A stretch of 64,000 bases of DNA from Delphinus delphis (taxonomy: Eukaryota; Chordata; Mammalia; Artiodactyla; Delphinidae): assembly GCF_949987515.2 (NCBI RefSeq), contig NC_082685.1, positions 29,466,168 through 29,530,167 on the forward strand. The letters run 5' to 3'. This document shows positions 46,887 to 57,911 of the stretch, in pieces (the stretch's first letter is position 1; each line of letters opens with the position of its first letter). The notes beneath the pieces are model-generated. The model did not search any database. It was not told where the DNA came from and saw only the letters and a program-made list of their open reading frames with translations. A program made the translations under genes and the position numbers.

Positions 46887-47949
46887 GAACTGGCAAGCTC
46901 TCTAGTAAAGCAACTCCCTTTCAGAACCCCGGGCAGTGACGTTAATAGTCCGCCATCCTCTGAAGACCTTTCAAGTCATTAATCTGCACTGTTTTGACTG
47001 CTTTCCTTTTACTTACGGACACATTTCAGAGACTTAGACAATCTCACAACATCATCCTCATTCTCACTAACTGGGATGCACACAGCCCTCCTCAGAATGG
47101 AGGGGACCAGGCCCTGCTCATGAAGAAACAAGAGCCACTGGCCACAGCAAGGGTCCCCAGGAAACTCTGAGACTTCTCAGGGCAGGAGGCAAACCTTTGC
47201 ATTTCCAGCAGCTGCTTCACAGAAGCATGCAGGAGAGTTTAACCTGAAGCAAAATCGTTAAGGAAGAAATTAGTGTACTTTCTGGCCTGATGTATTATCT
47301 CATAATCTCATCCCCTGTGCCCTACCTTTTCTTGGGGACACTATCACCAGTCTGTGTGCCATCCTGGACACCTCTCTGTGGCTCACAAACACATTACTGC
47401 TTCTGTTCTGTCCCCCTCCCATGCTGCTGCCTTTCTCATCTGCCTTGGTCCTTAGTCATGTTACTGGGCCAGTAACGATAGGCATCACTCAGCAAGACAG
47501 TTTTCCTTAACCTGTAGGTATGAGAGGCAGACGTCCTTAGACCCAAGCCCGGTAGAAAACGTAGCCAGGAGTTCAACGGCTCCAGCCAACTGCCCACGGA
47601 GCATCTTTTCCACAGACGTAGTCGGACACTTTGTGGGATACACTCAGGCTGCTGCTTAAAGAAGGTAATGTTTGCTAAGAGATCCTAGGGTATTAGATTT
47701 GATACAGGAGCACTATGTTCCCATGAGCAGCGTTCACCAATAAATAAAAAATACAAATCTTCATTCCTTCCATTTCTAGTCAACAAATAGAAAGTTAGGA
47801 TGTCTGAACCTGGAGAGTTCTACACAGGGACCTCTGCCAGGGCAGTGCCCACCCTCGGGGGTAGGTTTTTTGCAAGGGAGGTCTACGGGGCAAACTCGCC
47901 CAGCTATAACTTCAACAGGGACAGAAGCAATTCTAAACGGAAACAGGCA

Positions 47950-48515
47950 CATGATCCCTACTTAAGAATCCTCCAGTGGCTCCATCACCCATAGGACAAA
48001 ACCTTCATTTCCATCCCATGACTTTCAGCCCCCTCTCCACCACCTGCCTTTTGCTCTATGCTGCAGGAATACTATAGTTCTTGGATGATTTCATCTTATG
48101 TCACACTTTAACCCTCTATAGTTGAGTTTTTTTCTATTTAACAAGGTTTTTCTTGCATTCTTTTATCTCTTAAACATAGGAGATAAGCCCTATACTTCCT
48201 TCAAAACCCAAGCAAACCACTCATGGGGGGGGGATTTTCCACACCCTTTGTGCTCCAGGCATGACAATCTAACTTCTACATTAAATGACTCGTTCTCTGT
48301 AAAGCACTCCGAACAGTGACTAGCACACTCAATAATCTTTAAAATCTGTAAGTATTGCCTCATCATTGCATTACACCACCTTCTATTTATCGTATTTGCT
48401 CCTGGGCCCTTATTAGACACAAAGCTCCTGTCTATGACTTTGCTGAACCACTAATGTCTTGCCAGGGTTTGGCACAGAGGAGGTGTCAGACAGGACAGGC
48501 TGAGCTAAAATGGAC
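47950..48515 (+). repeat. L2 LINE, 3' half
   Basis: Sense L2 order: 'aagaatcctccagtggctcc', 'ataggacaaaaccttcattt', 'gactttcagccccctctcca', 'ttgctctatgctgcaggaat', 'ctttgtgctccaggcatgac', 'cacaaagctcctgtctatga', 'ccagggtttggcacagagga'. Diverged but collinear. Confidence 0.65.
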
Positions 48516-48519
48516 TAAA

Positions 48520-51035
48520 GCAGTTCGGCTGTCTGGGAATTTTACAGGGTGACTGGTTCACTATTGCAGGACCCGTCATGCAAAAACTGGGAGTGAGGCT
48601 CTTTCTCAATTCTGTTCTCAGGAGACTCAGTCTCATACTCTCCTTTAATTCTATTTGGGCACTACTGTCTGGCTGTATTACGTACCAGGCCAGTGCTCAG
48701 AAGCCACACACACATCTTAGCAGCAAAAGCAGCAGAGGCAAGACAAGAGCTGGCTCCCCTCTTTCCATTACGCTAATCAAGCTCTGTGTTACTGCGCCTT
48801 CCCCTAATCTGATTTGAGAAGGGCCTTAATAGCAGGGTAGAAGCAAAGAATGCAGCCAGTTCTTCGAGGAGTCACTCACGTTAATGGCATTTTTCTTTGT
48901 GGTCCATTGGGACAAGTGCGGCCCCTGACTGCGGCCAGTTGTTGCTCTTGGATACGAGCATCAGGCCCTGCCTGAAGGTGTACCCGTGTGTGATGGCACA
49001 AGTCAGCCCTCCTGATTTAATTAGAGTCTTTTATTTTTTTTTCTCTATCTCTCTTGACCTTCTGCTTGATTATGTAGGGAAGTATTCCTGGAGAGCAGTA
49101 ATCCTATAAACTCGACATCAGCCCTCACAGCTACGAAAACGACAAAGCTGTCAAAATTTCAGCCTTACGACCTCCAGACGGGATCAGCTCAGAGACAGAA
49201 TGGCAGAGAAATGGGAGGACCAGGGTCCATTAAGAGGAAAAAAATGAAGAGTTAAATAAATAAAAGGACCCAAACAATGACAACGGGAAGCTTTAAATTT
49301 CAGGTTACGCAGGAAACTTTTGCCTTTCTGCTTGTGCCATTAACACGGTGATTTAGTAATTTCCGTGGGAGCTGCCATCCCCTTGGAATCCTATTAGTGT
49401 CAGAGTCAGGGAAAATGAGAAAGTCTTTTTTTCTCCCCGAGTATGCAAACAGAAGCTTAGAAACATGTTTGCATTTGGATTGGATGATCTAAACCAACAA
49501 AGTTCAACCTTTTCACTAGGAGCTGTGAGCTGTTTGACAAGACCTACTTTTTATCAGGCAGGTTCAAAGTCTACACACTGCAGCGGCTTCCTTAATAAGA
49601 GGACTAATAAGATTATTCCTTTAAAGATCTAACTTTGGCACCCATCCTCCTATTAGACAGCAGAGCCGATTCATTCTCTAAATTGCTTACCCTCAAAAGA
49701 AAAGCTCTGTTGATTGGACAAGGGCCCCAGCATGGCACACCAAGATGCAATTAGCAGGATTCTCATTTGGATTTGACGTGCCTATTATTTTCGTCTTCTT
49801 TTTTCTCGATTTTTTTTCTGTCAACAAAAAATTAATTTTCCAAACTAAATACAAAGATTGCATTTCAATGAGATGAGTCAGAATCAGTGATGTTTCACCT
49901 GTCCTCGGAATCTCTTCAAACACATTGCCTCCAGTTGGGGATATATTTTGCCAGCTACCAAAAAAATCTAGTAAATGTAGGCACATTTATGGGCAAGCTG
50001 GCTTTAATGTAAGAAGAGAGAAATGGGGCATATCTGTATTAAGTATATATAGAATAGAGCAAAGGGCTCTATTCAGTAAATTTTTTTCCAAGCTTCTATT
50101 TCGACCCATTTGGGATCATAACCCAAAATCTTCAGTTGAATGGGGAGGTTTGAGGAAGAAAGATCATGTGATCATTAGATTGAAGTCCCTCTAACTTCCC
50201 ACCCCCTACCTTCCTGTATCAAGGCTTATGTGATCTGCTGAAATAATGAGCCATTTTCACTCTCCCTTCCCTAGGTGGGACGATGTTCAGCCATTTAAAA
50301 TTGACCCCGTTTGGAGAAAAGTGATTTAAAAATGGGGACCATTTAAACTGGTCACTGTATTTCTCAAAGGTGAAATGGTGATCAGAGTATGATATTTAAT
50401 GACCTAAAAGAGGTGTGAAAAATGTTCTTCTCCTGATGGAAATAGAGTCCATCTTCTAAGGAAAGAGGATGAAGCCATCTGTGGAACTTGGTCCTTTCTG
50501 GCCTCCAATGACTGAATCAGCATCATGTAGCTCTATATCTTGATGCCTAGCATCCTGGAGGACACCACATCTCACTGACTCTGTGATATACATTTCCTTG
50601 CTCTGAACATTTATGAAATAGGAATTCCTATTGCAACTCATGGCATGTCACACTTTAATTGGCAAAGGTTTCTCCTTTCTCGTTCATACATAAGATAACA
50701 ATGAGTTATTTTGCAGGTGAGTGTATTTTAGGGTAGCTGAAATATTGTTATAGAGACTTAACAAATCTTGCGTGGATAAATGACTAAATAAATGGGCCAC
50801 CTTCCCAATGCTTAAGGGAACAATTACATTTAATGACAAAAAAATTTCCAACTTTTGCATGATTGACTGAGATATAATTTTTTAATCCTTACATAGGTAT
50901 GTTAAAAATGACAAAACACAACAAACACAAAGCAAAAAAGTCTGAAAGGTAGGGAAAATAAAAAGACAAGGGGGTTCTATTCTCTCTCTCTCGAAATAAA
51001 TGTAATGATATAAAAAAGGGAATTGATATTTGCTA
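48520..51035. other. Single-copy interval with a conserved-looking block, no gene
   Basis: No confident repeat. The block at about 49260-49780 has dense AT-rich motifs, an octamer-like 'atgcaaac' near 49444 and 'gcaattagcagg' near 49747. It looks like a developmental enhancer or other conserved element. This needs alignment to confirm. Open frames here are short and unremarkable. Confidence 0.4.
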
Positions 51036-51039
51036 TGTC

Positions 51040-51232
51040 AGGTACTCTCTCCATATTCTCTTTCTGAAGTTCCATGTGGTAGAAGTTACTAGTTGTTTCA
51101 CAGATGACATAACTGAACCTCAGAGGCTAAGAGACTTGCTCAAGACCCAACACGTAGAAAATATAAAAGCCAGGTTTGAACCCAGTTATCTCTGACTTAG
51201 GTTTTGCACCACATCCTGCTAATTCTGGAGAG
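51040..51232 (-). repeat. MIR SINE remnant
   Basis: Reversed MIR is clear: 'gtttcacagatgacataact', 'gaacctcagaggctaagaga', 'cttgctcaagacccaacacg', 'aaagccaggtttgaacccag', 'ttatctctgacttaggtttt'. Confidence 0.75.
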
Positions 51233-51342
51233 CAATTCTTCTGACTAGTGATTGGGTGGTATACTTTTAATCAAGGAAATTTGACCACACTGGAAACTAG
51301 TGTTCAGAGCAGCGGTGTTTGTGTTGCTTTAATACCCTATGA

Positions 51343-51645
51343 TGGTGGTTTCCAAACCGCTTCACATTAGAATCTCCTAGGGATCTTTTATTTATTTATT
51401 TTATTTTTTAACATCTTTATTGGGGTATAATTGCTTTACAATAGTGTGTTAGTTTCTGCTTTATAACAAAGTGAATCAGTTATACATATACATATGTTCC
51501 CGGGATCTTTTAAAAAAATACGAATGCCTGTATTCCATCCCTAGCCATTCTGATTTCACTGCTATAGGGTGTGACCTGGGCATTCAGACTTTAAAAGCTC
51601 TCCAGATATTTCTAAAGCACATCGAGCCTGAGAACTACTGTTCTA
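51343..51645. mobile_element. hAT-Charlie MITE split by an L1
   Basis: The left part, 'gatggtggtttccaaaccgc' with 'cacattagaatctcctaggg', and the right part, 'aatgcctgtattccatccct' with 'gccattctgatttcactgct', 'gcattcagactttaaaagct' and 'cgagcctgagaactactgtt', are the two halves of one MER5/MER20-type element. The inserted L1 fragment lies between direct repeats of 'gggatctttta'. Confidence 0.8.
51380..51512 (-). mobile_element. Very short 5'-truncated L1 inside the hAT element
   Basis: Perfect 11-bp duplications 'gggatctttta' (51380-51390, 51502-51512) bracket about 110 bp. On the plus strand this reads a T-rich tail, then 'aacatctttattggggtata', 'attgctttacaatagtgtg' and 'gctttataacaaagtgaatc', the reversed L1 3' terminus. 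Confidence 0.93.
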
Positions 51646-51649
51646 GGTG

Positions 51650-52040
51650 GTTCTCATGTTGCTCTAGGGAAATGAGACAGGTAACTCATTTCTGGTGGGA
51701 AATCTGCAGAAACAATCACATATGGAGCCTCGTCACCAACTCTCCATTATCCTGTTCTTTCTTAAATCACACATGTCGTATTTTAAGAGGTTCTGTCTCT
51801 TTTCAAAAATCTGTATTTATATTAAGTCACCTTCAGTTCCTTTTCCCATAGACTTGCTAATGACATCTCATGAGGTCAAAATGAAAGGAATTTGGTGTTT
51901 TATTTACTCTGTGGAGTCCTGTCATGAGTTAACACAGACTTTCACCCTCATTTTATTTACTACTGAAAAGAGTTTGATCAATGTCCGATTGTCTCGGAGA
52001 ACCACCTCTCCTTGCCATTGTTTTATGTAGTGGGCAAGTT
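51650..52040. other. Single-copy sequence, no gene seen
   Basis: Nothing recognisable. Open frames of 111-126 codons that cross from the hAT region show no features. Confidence 0.4.
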
Positions 52041-52044
52041 CAAT

Positions 52045-52765
52045 GGCCCTGTCGCTAAGCCTAGTCAGTTGGCATATTTCATCTCCATGCCAGGGCAATT
52101 GGTTCGGGCATAGGCTCCTGACCCCAATGGAAGCCAGGGCTGTCATTGGAATAGCTGGGGAATTGTGTAGTAAAGAGTTAACCTTACTCAAAAAAGAAGT
52201 CTGGTCTTTGTCCTTGGCTCCTGAAAGGTGACCTTAAAGCCTTTGGAATATTCTGCCTGGTAAGAGTCTTTGTCTACCTGGGGGCCTTGGGCCACACTGG
52301 AGAGTTTAACAATGTGATTTATGGTGCGGGCTTTGGACCATGAGGTTATCAGCTTGACCTCCGGAGAGACTAGAGACTGAAGGTCAGCACGTGGGTGGTC
52401 AACCACGTCTCTGTGACTGATACCCAATAAAAACTCTGGACACCAAGACTCAGGAGAGCTTCCCTGGATGGCAATATTCCATGCACACTGTCACACGCTG
52501 TTAGCTGGAAAAGTTGGGGTTGCCCATGACTGTACTGGAGGAACACGACTGGAAGCTTTGCTTTTGGAACCTCCCTGGACTATGTTCCATGAGTTTCTTC
52601 CCTTGATTTAATTTCATCTGTATCCTTTTATGGTAATAAACCGTAACTATGAGCATCATACGTGTCAGTGAGTTCTGTGAATCCTTTTAGCAAATTACCA
52701 AAACGGAAGGTGATGGCGGGGACACTCAAACTTTGCAGTTGATGTTGGAAGCGAAGGTAAGCTTG
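52045..52765 (+). mobile_element. Old LTR, ERVL-like
   Basis: The downstream half has the order of a common mammalian LTR: 'gaccatgaggttatcagctt', 'gacctccggagagactagag', 'gatacccaataaaaactctg', 'ggagagcttccctggatggc', 'ggtaataaaccgtaactatg', 'gtgagttctgtgaatccttt', 'tagcaaattaccaaaacgg'. I associate this with MER21-class ERVL LTRs, with limited certainty on the name. The 5' boundary is approximate. No internal viral sequence seen. Confidence 0.65.
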
Positions 52766-52769
52766 TGGA

Positions 52770-53018
52770 CTTTCCTGACTCTGCAGGAAGAGTCTTCTCT
52801 TCCATGGGGATTGATCTTCCCAGGATGTAAGTTGGAGTTGCTGCTGCTCATCATCATCATCACAGAAAAATGCCAACAGGGAAGACAAGGGTCCTACGAT
52901 ATCATTTGAGCTCCTAAAATCTAACTTGCCTGGAGGTACCCCTGCACTCCTTTTCAGTTTTATGAGCAAAAAACCTTCTTTTTTTTTCTTTTCTTAAGCC
53001 CAATCTTAGTTGAGACAC
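52770..53018. other. Single-copy sequence, no gene seen
   Basis: Contains a short CAT-repeat patch near 52848-52861 and a T-run near 52978-52987. Nothing else. Confidence 0.4.
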
Positions 53019-53019
53019 T

Positions 53020-53158
53020 CATCTGTAATTTACTACGTTACTTCATTAGGTTCTTGTAAAGAATCAATTAGATAGCATGATGTGTAGAAGAGCTTAGTAC
53101 AATATCTGGAACTTAGGGGCTTGATGAACGGTAGCCCATTAATTATTATTATTATAGT
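53020..53158 (+). repeat. MIR SINE 3' end
   Basis: Sense MIR tail: 'ttaggttcttgtaaagaatc', 'gtagaagagcttagtacaat', 'atctggaacttaggggcttg', ending 'attattattattata'. Confidence 0.65.
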
Positions 53159-53159
53159 C

Positions 53160-53815
53160 ATTTTGATTTTTAATATTTTCCTATTAAAAATAGTTTTTGA
53201 AGCTCAATGATCCTAAAGTTAGACAATGATGCACTGGCTGTGCTGACTCCAGGTGACTCGGTCCTGTATCTTAACCCCAGTCCTCTCAGCTGAGGCTGGC
53301 ATCCCCTGACTTACTTAATGGCCTGCACCTGCCCCTCTTACCTCCTGAGTTTCATATACGTTTGGGAGCACACTTAGGACTGTCTGTGATAAAATATGCG
53401 TATTTCCTGAAACCCAGAGTATTCGCACTGAATGTAATAAGTGGAAAGTTATTTTACAGGAAATGAAAATCTAAGATTAATACTCTCCAATGCCATCTAG
53501 TCCCCTCAGGACAATTACTCACTGTACTACAGCAAAATAAACTCGCAAAGTGTGGGAACTCGTTCTCTCCTTGGGTTTCTAGGATAAGTGAACTCCTGAA
53601 ACTACTCCTGGCTGCTATGCCCACCACCTTACCTCGCTGAAGAGGTATCAGGTTTTCCAGAACACAAGACTTTCAACAAATTCATGGCCATTTCCCCAGT
53701 GCTGAGCAAAGGTAGAGGAAAAATAAAACAGATTTAAAGCTAATCAATCAATACATAGTTATTGATCACTATTTACTAACATTGTGGGACATAAGTTACA
53801 TCATCACTGACCCCA
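53160..53815. other. Single-copy sequence, no gene seen
   Basis: Nothing recognisable. Confidence 0.4.
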
Positions 53816-53819
53816 AGGA

Positions 53820-53940
53820 AATTAAAATATTCATTCATTCTCTCCTTCAGTCAATAAATATCTACTGAACTTTGTGCCAAGCTCTCTGCTAGGTACTAGG
53901 AAACAAAATGCCCTTAAGGACTTAACGATTTTAAAACAGC
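53820..53940 (-). repeat. L2 3'-end fragment
   Basis: Reversed L2 tail: 'ttcattcattctctccttca', 'gtcaataaatatctactgaa', 'gccaagctctctgctaggta', 'ctaggaaacaaaatgccctt'. Confidence 0.7.
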
Positions 53941-53944
53941 AAAT

Positions 53945-54125
53945 CGCTGTTCATTCTAAGAATCGTGGTTCATTCTAAGAATCACAGGAAAGCCTTATAA
54001 AAATACAGGTATCTGAGTCTTAACTCAAGATTATGGTATGAAAAGCTTCTCCGGGGACCAGAAACCTATTCTTGCCTTAAGTGGTTCCCTCGACTGTTGT
54101 GCTTAACCAAGTTTGAGAACCATGG
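53945..54125. mobile_element. hAT-Charlie MITE remnant with a 19-bp tandem duplication
   Basis: 'aaagccttataaaaatacag', 'gtatctgagtcttaactcaa' and the closing 'aaccaagtttgagaaccat' fit a MER5/MER20-type element. Near its start 'ttcattctaagaatc' occurs twice, 19 bp apart. Confidence 0.5.
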
Positions 54126-54129
54126 GGAG

Positions 54130-54688
54130 AGATGATAAAACGTATGCATGAAAACAATCTAATACAAGGCACTGTTTACGTGCCCAGTGACGAATGAGTG
54201 GTACATTGAAGGGTTAGCTGAGGGAGAGATCACTTCTGACAATGCCCCTCTTACACCCTCCAAGTTGCTATATAATCATAACTTACTCTGAGCTTATTCA
54301 AGCTGGCAAATCATGATGCCTCCCCACACATTACCACGGATCTGTGCAGTTCACTCCCAGGTGGAGAGTCACCAAAGATGAGTCAAGCAGCCTTGTCCAT
54401 ACACAGTCTCATCCCTCCCTCAGAGTCTCAGACACCGCGCAGCTCAAAGGACGTCTCAGGACTTCCACAGCCATAAGGATTCTCGCCTTAAATCATTCTC
54501 CTGTTCGCATCATTTTTGAATGGCTGTTAAGTGTAATGTTAGCATACCTTTTTCCCCTAAGGTCACGTGTTTTCAATTTTTCTTTCCTAGCACTAGAAGC
54601 AGACCTCTGACAACTGGGCTGCCCCTGGATTGCTGTGCCTTGATTCATTTGTCTGGAGATGGAATGAGGGGCAATCTTGAAAGGAGGG
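54130..54688. other. Single-copy sequence, no gene seen
   Basis: Nothing recognisable. Confidence 0.4.
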
Positions 54689-54689
54689 G

Positions 54690-54900
54690 CAGGGCAGTGA
54701 GACAGACCTGGTTTCCTTCCTAGCTTGGTCGTCTACTGCGGAGTGACTTTGACAAAATGCGTTCCATCTCTCTGAACCTCAGTTTTCTAATCTTTAAAAA
54801 GGGAGAGAGCCCAGGGTGGGGCTTAAATGAGGTAATGTATGTGAAGAGAATAAAATAGAATATATGGTCAATGAGTAGCAGAGGTGATTACTACCATTGT
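54690..54900 (+). repeat. MIR SINE
   Basis: Sense MIR order: 'gtgagacagacctggtttcc', 'tgcggagtgactttgacaaa', 'tctctctgaacctcagtttt', 'ctaatctttaaaaagggaga', 'ttaaatgaggtaatgtatgt', 'gtgattactaccattgtt'. Confidence 0.8.
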
Positions 54901-54904
54901 TCCA

Positions 54905-55225
54905 ACTTACTGGCAACTAAAGGCTTAATAACTTCAGTCTAAGACACATAACTCAAGAAGTGGGTTCTCCCTTCTGCCATCCACAAAAAGTTCTGCTTTT
55001 TCAAATCTCAGTGTGGGATATCAAAGTATGGTGAAATGGAGCAGCTCTGCAAACTTGGCTTCATCGCTGTTAAAGACCATCTCCCCGCCCACCCCCCACC
55101 CCGCCATTTAATCTCATGCCACAGCAATTATATTATAATAGTGAAACAGAAGCTAGAAAAATCAATTTAAATACATTTTTAGAATAAATACTACAAAACA
55201 TGCTTCCATGGTTTTCAAATAAAAG
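54905..55225. other. Single-copy sequence, no gene seen
   Basis: C-rich patch at about 55083-55103. Nothing else recognised. Confidence 0.4.
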
Positions 55226-55229
55226 TTTA

Positions 55230-55350
55230 TCCATCAGCCGATTGTGGAGGGGGTTTGTTAAATTGTAGACTTACAATGGGTGAATTTTTTGGTATATCAG
55301 TTATACCTCCATAAAAAGACATGGCAACTAAAAATAAAGAATAAAGGAAG
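55230..55350 (+). repeat. Old LINE-1 3' end
   Basis: 'ttgttaaattgtagacttac', 'aatgggtgaattttttggta' and 'tatcagttatacctccataa' match the 3' terminus of older L1M elements, followed by A-rich sequence. Confidence 0.7.
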
Positions 55351-55414
55351 GAAGGGGGGAAAGAAGTAAAGGTGAAGCTAAACTCTGAATCATATTTATT
55401 CCTCCCTCTGTTTT

Positions 55415-55839
55415 AAACAGTAATATTGGGACTTCCTTGGTGGTCCAGTGGTAAAGTGCAGGGGATGTGGATTCGATCCCTGGTCGGGGAGTTGGGATCC
55501 CACATGCCGTGGGGCAACTAAGCCCACGTGCCACAACTACTGAGCTCACGCGCCTCAAGTAGAGAGCCCGCGTGCCACAAACTACAGAGCCCATGAGCCC
55601 TGGAACTCACGTGCCACAACTACAGAGCCCACATGCCCTGGAGCCTGCGTGCCACAACTAGAGAAGAGAAAAACCTGCCCGCCACAACTAGGGAGAAGCC
55701 CTTGCACTGCAACGAAAAGCCCACAAGCCTCAATGAAAGATCCCGTGTGCCGCAACTAAGACCCGGCACAGCCAAAAATAAATTAAATAAATAAATAATA
55801 AAATAAATCTTAAAACAACAACAAAAAAACAGTAACATT
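55415..55839 (+). mobile_element. Older long-form CHR SINE with internal repeats
   Basis: Near-perfect duplications 'aaacagtaatatt' (55415-55427) and 'aaacagtaacatt' (55827-55839) bracket the element. It starts 'gggacttccttggtggtcca' and has a B box 'ggattcgatccc' at 55469-55480. It ends 'cacagccaaaaataaattaa' plus an A-rich tail. Its 3' half repeats a motif of the form 'cgtgccacaactacagagcc' five or six times, making it far longer than the other CHR copies. Confidence 0.9.
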
Positions 55840-55841
55840 AC

Positions 55842-57115
55842 TTTGACCAACCCTAAAGTATCAGATCCGTGTCTTGGTAAGGGAAAATTTGGAGTTCCAT
55901 AGGAGCCAGTGCTTCCTGACTCGTGATCTGATCTCAACACAGAAAGCAGAGCTGTTCTAGGAAATGAAGCAAAGTGGAGAATGACAAGCCTGCCACTGGT
56001 TCATTTCTGTCTTTGTTGAAGACTCTTCTCCCTGGATCACTCCTGCAAGATAACACTCTTTAAATCTTCCATTAATCAAAATTTACTCTCAAATCTTTAT
56101 CTGTTCAAAGGAGCACAGCAAGTAAGTCAGGCAAAGGTGGGCAGAGCTGAATATGCAAAGGACGCCACTCCTAGAGGACCCTTCACTGGTGGAATTTTAG
56201 GTGCCAGACCACAAGTCCTGGGAACAACGGCGCATTCTTTAGTCCTTTCTATCTTCCCAGGTACGTGACCACAGAAGAGAAATCTGACCCAGGCAGGCAG
56301 ATTTGATGTTCATTGTGTAAGAGGTAGAGAATTTGACAAAATCAAAGTAGTGATTTTTAGCAATTATTGATTTGCCACTTTTCTTGTCTATGCCTAAGGC
56401 TCTCCCTAAACGCCTCCTACATCAGGTATTTAGCTTCATCTTCACTGAAGTCTCCGCTCGTACGTGCCTGCAGTTGGCAACTGTTCCTTCACGCACTCCT
56501 TTGATTTTCTTTGACTACGCAGGGTTAATAAGCCATCATTTCTAGGACTCATGCAAGTTAATATTTGACATCCCAGGAAATAAAATCTCATAGTGAAAGA
56601 ATAAAGGTCCGTAGGTATGAACCTTGTTTGGACAACATTAGTTGCACTGCCATGCATTTACAATTACTCAACAAACATGAGTGCTTGACCACCTTAATGG
56701 GAATCAAGAAGAACCCATTTAAATGATCAGAAGATGCCATAAAGAAGCCTCCTACCAGGTGCTTCAAACAATGTGTACCTTGACCAGTGTGTAACTCTAT
56801 AATTATCTCAAGCTGTAAGGAACATCTTGGGCATCCTTCAACAAATATTCTGAGATGCCTGAAGGAGGAAGATAGACCTTCAAGTTTGAAGCTCAATGAA
56901 TAACTATCTAAGAAGACCACGCATTTAAAGGAACCGGAGAGATTTAACGAATGTGGTCAAAATAAGTTTTGACACATCCTAAGGTCTCAGGAGGTTGTTC
57001 CACATCATCGTGTCATTTAATGCTCTGAGTAACTCATCTTATTGTGGATGAGTCACAGAATGGTCACGAATGTACTGGAAGAAATGTTAAGTGTGAAGAT
57101 GTGATTAGTCTTGAC
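55842..57115. other. Single-copy sequence, no gene seen
   Basis: No repeat recognised. Minus-strand open frames at 56442-56920 show no protein features. Confidence 0.4.
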
Positions 57116-57119
57116 CTGC

Positions 57120-57695
57120 ACTCCTCATTAAAGTCCCAAAGGTCTTGAACCATAAAGGATCCCACACTTACTGCGTTTTTCTCCTCTCCAACTTCATTAT
57201 CCCAACCCTTTCCTTATCTTTCAGCCCCACTCAGCTCTCTAGGTTAGGTCAATGTACCCATGCACCATGCCCCACCAGTCTGTACCTGTAGACCTTAAAT
57301 ATGGGCCAGATTCACCATCTTCTCTCAAGAGGCAATTTGCCACCCCCTGTCAATATTTGATTCCAACCTGCCTTACTTCCTTCCTGCTTCCCTGGATCTC
57401 TGGATCCCCCCATTTCAGTCCTGACTTTTCTTGGGTTCCCCTAACACGGGATCTCATTATCTGTCAAGTCTGTCTTAGTTCCTTTCTCTCCATTCTGTTG
57501 CCTTCCGTCCAGAGCTCTATTCATGCCGCTTATCTTGCTCCATTGTATTTATCTGTCCAGAAGACTGGCTTTCCTCACTGTTAGTTCCATTAGGGAATGA
57601 AACAGGTGTGATTTATCGCTGTACTTTCAAGGCCTAACACCCTCCCAGGCACATTCCAGGCACTAAGTCATTGACTGAGGAATGAATCAACACGC
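57120..57695 (+). repeat. L2 LINE, 3' half
   Basis: Sense L2 order: 'atcccaaccctttccttatc', 'ttgccaccccctgtcaatat', 'gctccattgtatttatctgt', 'cactgttagttccattaggg', 'gctgtactttcaaggcctaa', 'ctcccaggcacattccaggc', 'attgactgaggaatgaatca'. Confidence 0.7.
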
Positions 57696-57806
57696 TCCTT
57701 CACAACCAGCCCCCAAGAAAAAAAAAAAAGTAATAGAAATAAATGATTCCTTCAGCAGCCAGAATCATTTCTTTACAAAATACGAAATTGCCCAATGTTC
57801 TCAGTC

Positions 57807-57851
57807 TTCTATGTCTCCAGGGTCAGGGACGCTGACCCTGGAGACATAGAA
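57807..57851. repeat. Perfect hairpin: 20-bp arms, 5-base loop
   Basis: The left arm at 57807-57826 ('ttctatgtctccagggtcag') is the exact reverse complement of the right arm at 57832-57851. The loop is 'ggacg' (57827-57831). Pairing stops at both outer edges. I recognise no mobile element here. A G-run begins 36 bases after it. Confidence 0.97.
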
Positions 57852-57886
57852 TATTTTTCCCCCAAATGCAGGGCTTTCAAAATATA

Positions 57887-57911
57887 GGGGGTGGGGGGGG
57901 GGATGCGGGGG
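57887..57911 (+). repeat. G-rich run with three G blocks
   Basis: Five G, T, ten G, 'atgc', then five G. Long enough to form a quadruplex in principle. Confidence 0.9.

Larger units (their letters stand above)
44515..47945. other. Mostly single-copy interval, no gene seen
   Basis: Contains an (AAAT)n run near 45659-45685 and the long (TG)n tract at 46828-46886. The part at about 46040-46210, with 'gtattagctgcattagcaat' and neighbouring AT-rich motifs, looks like conserved non-coding DNA. No exon recognised. Confidence 0.4.
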
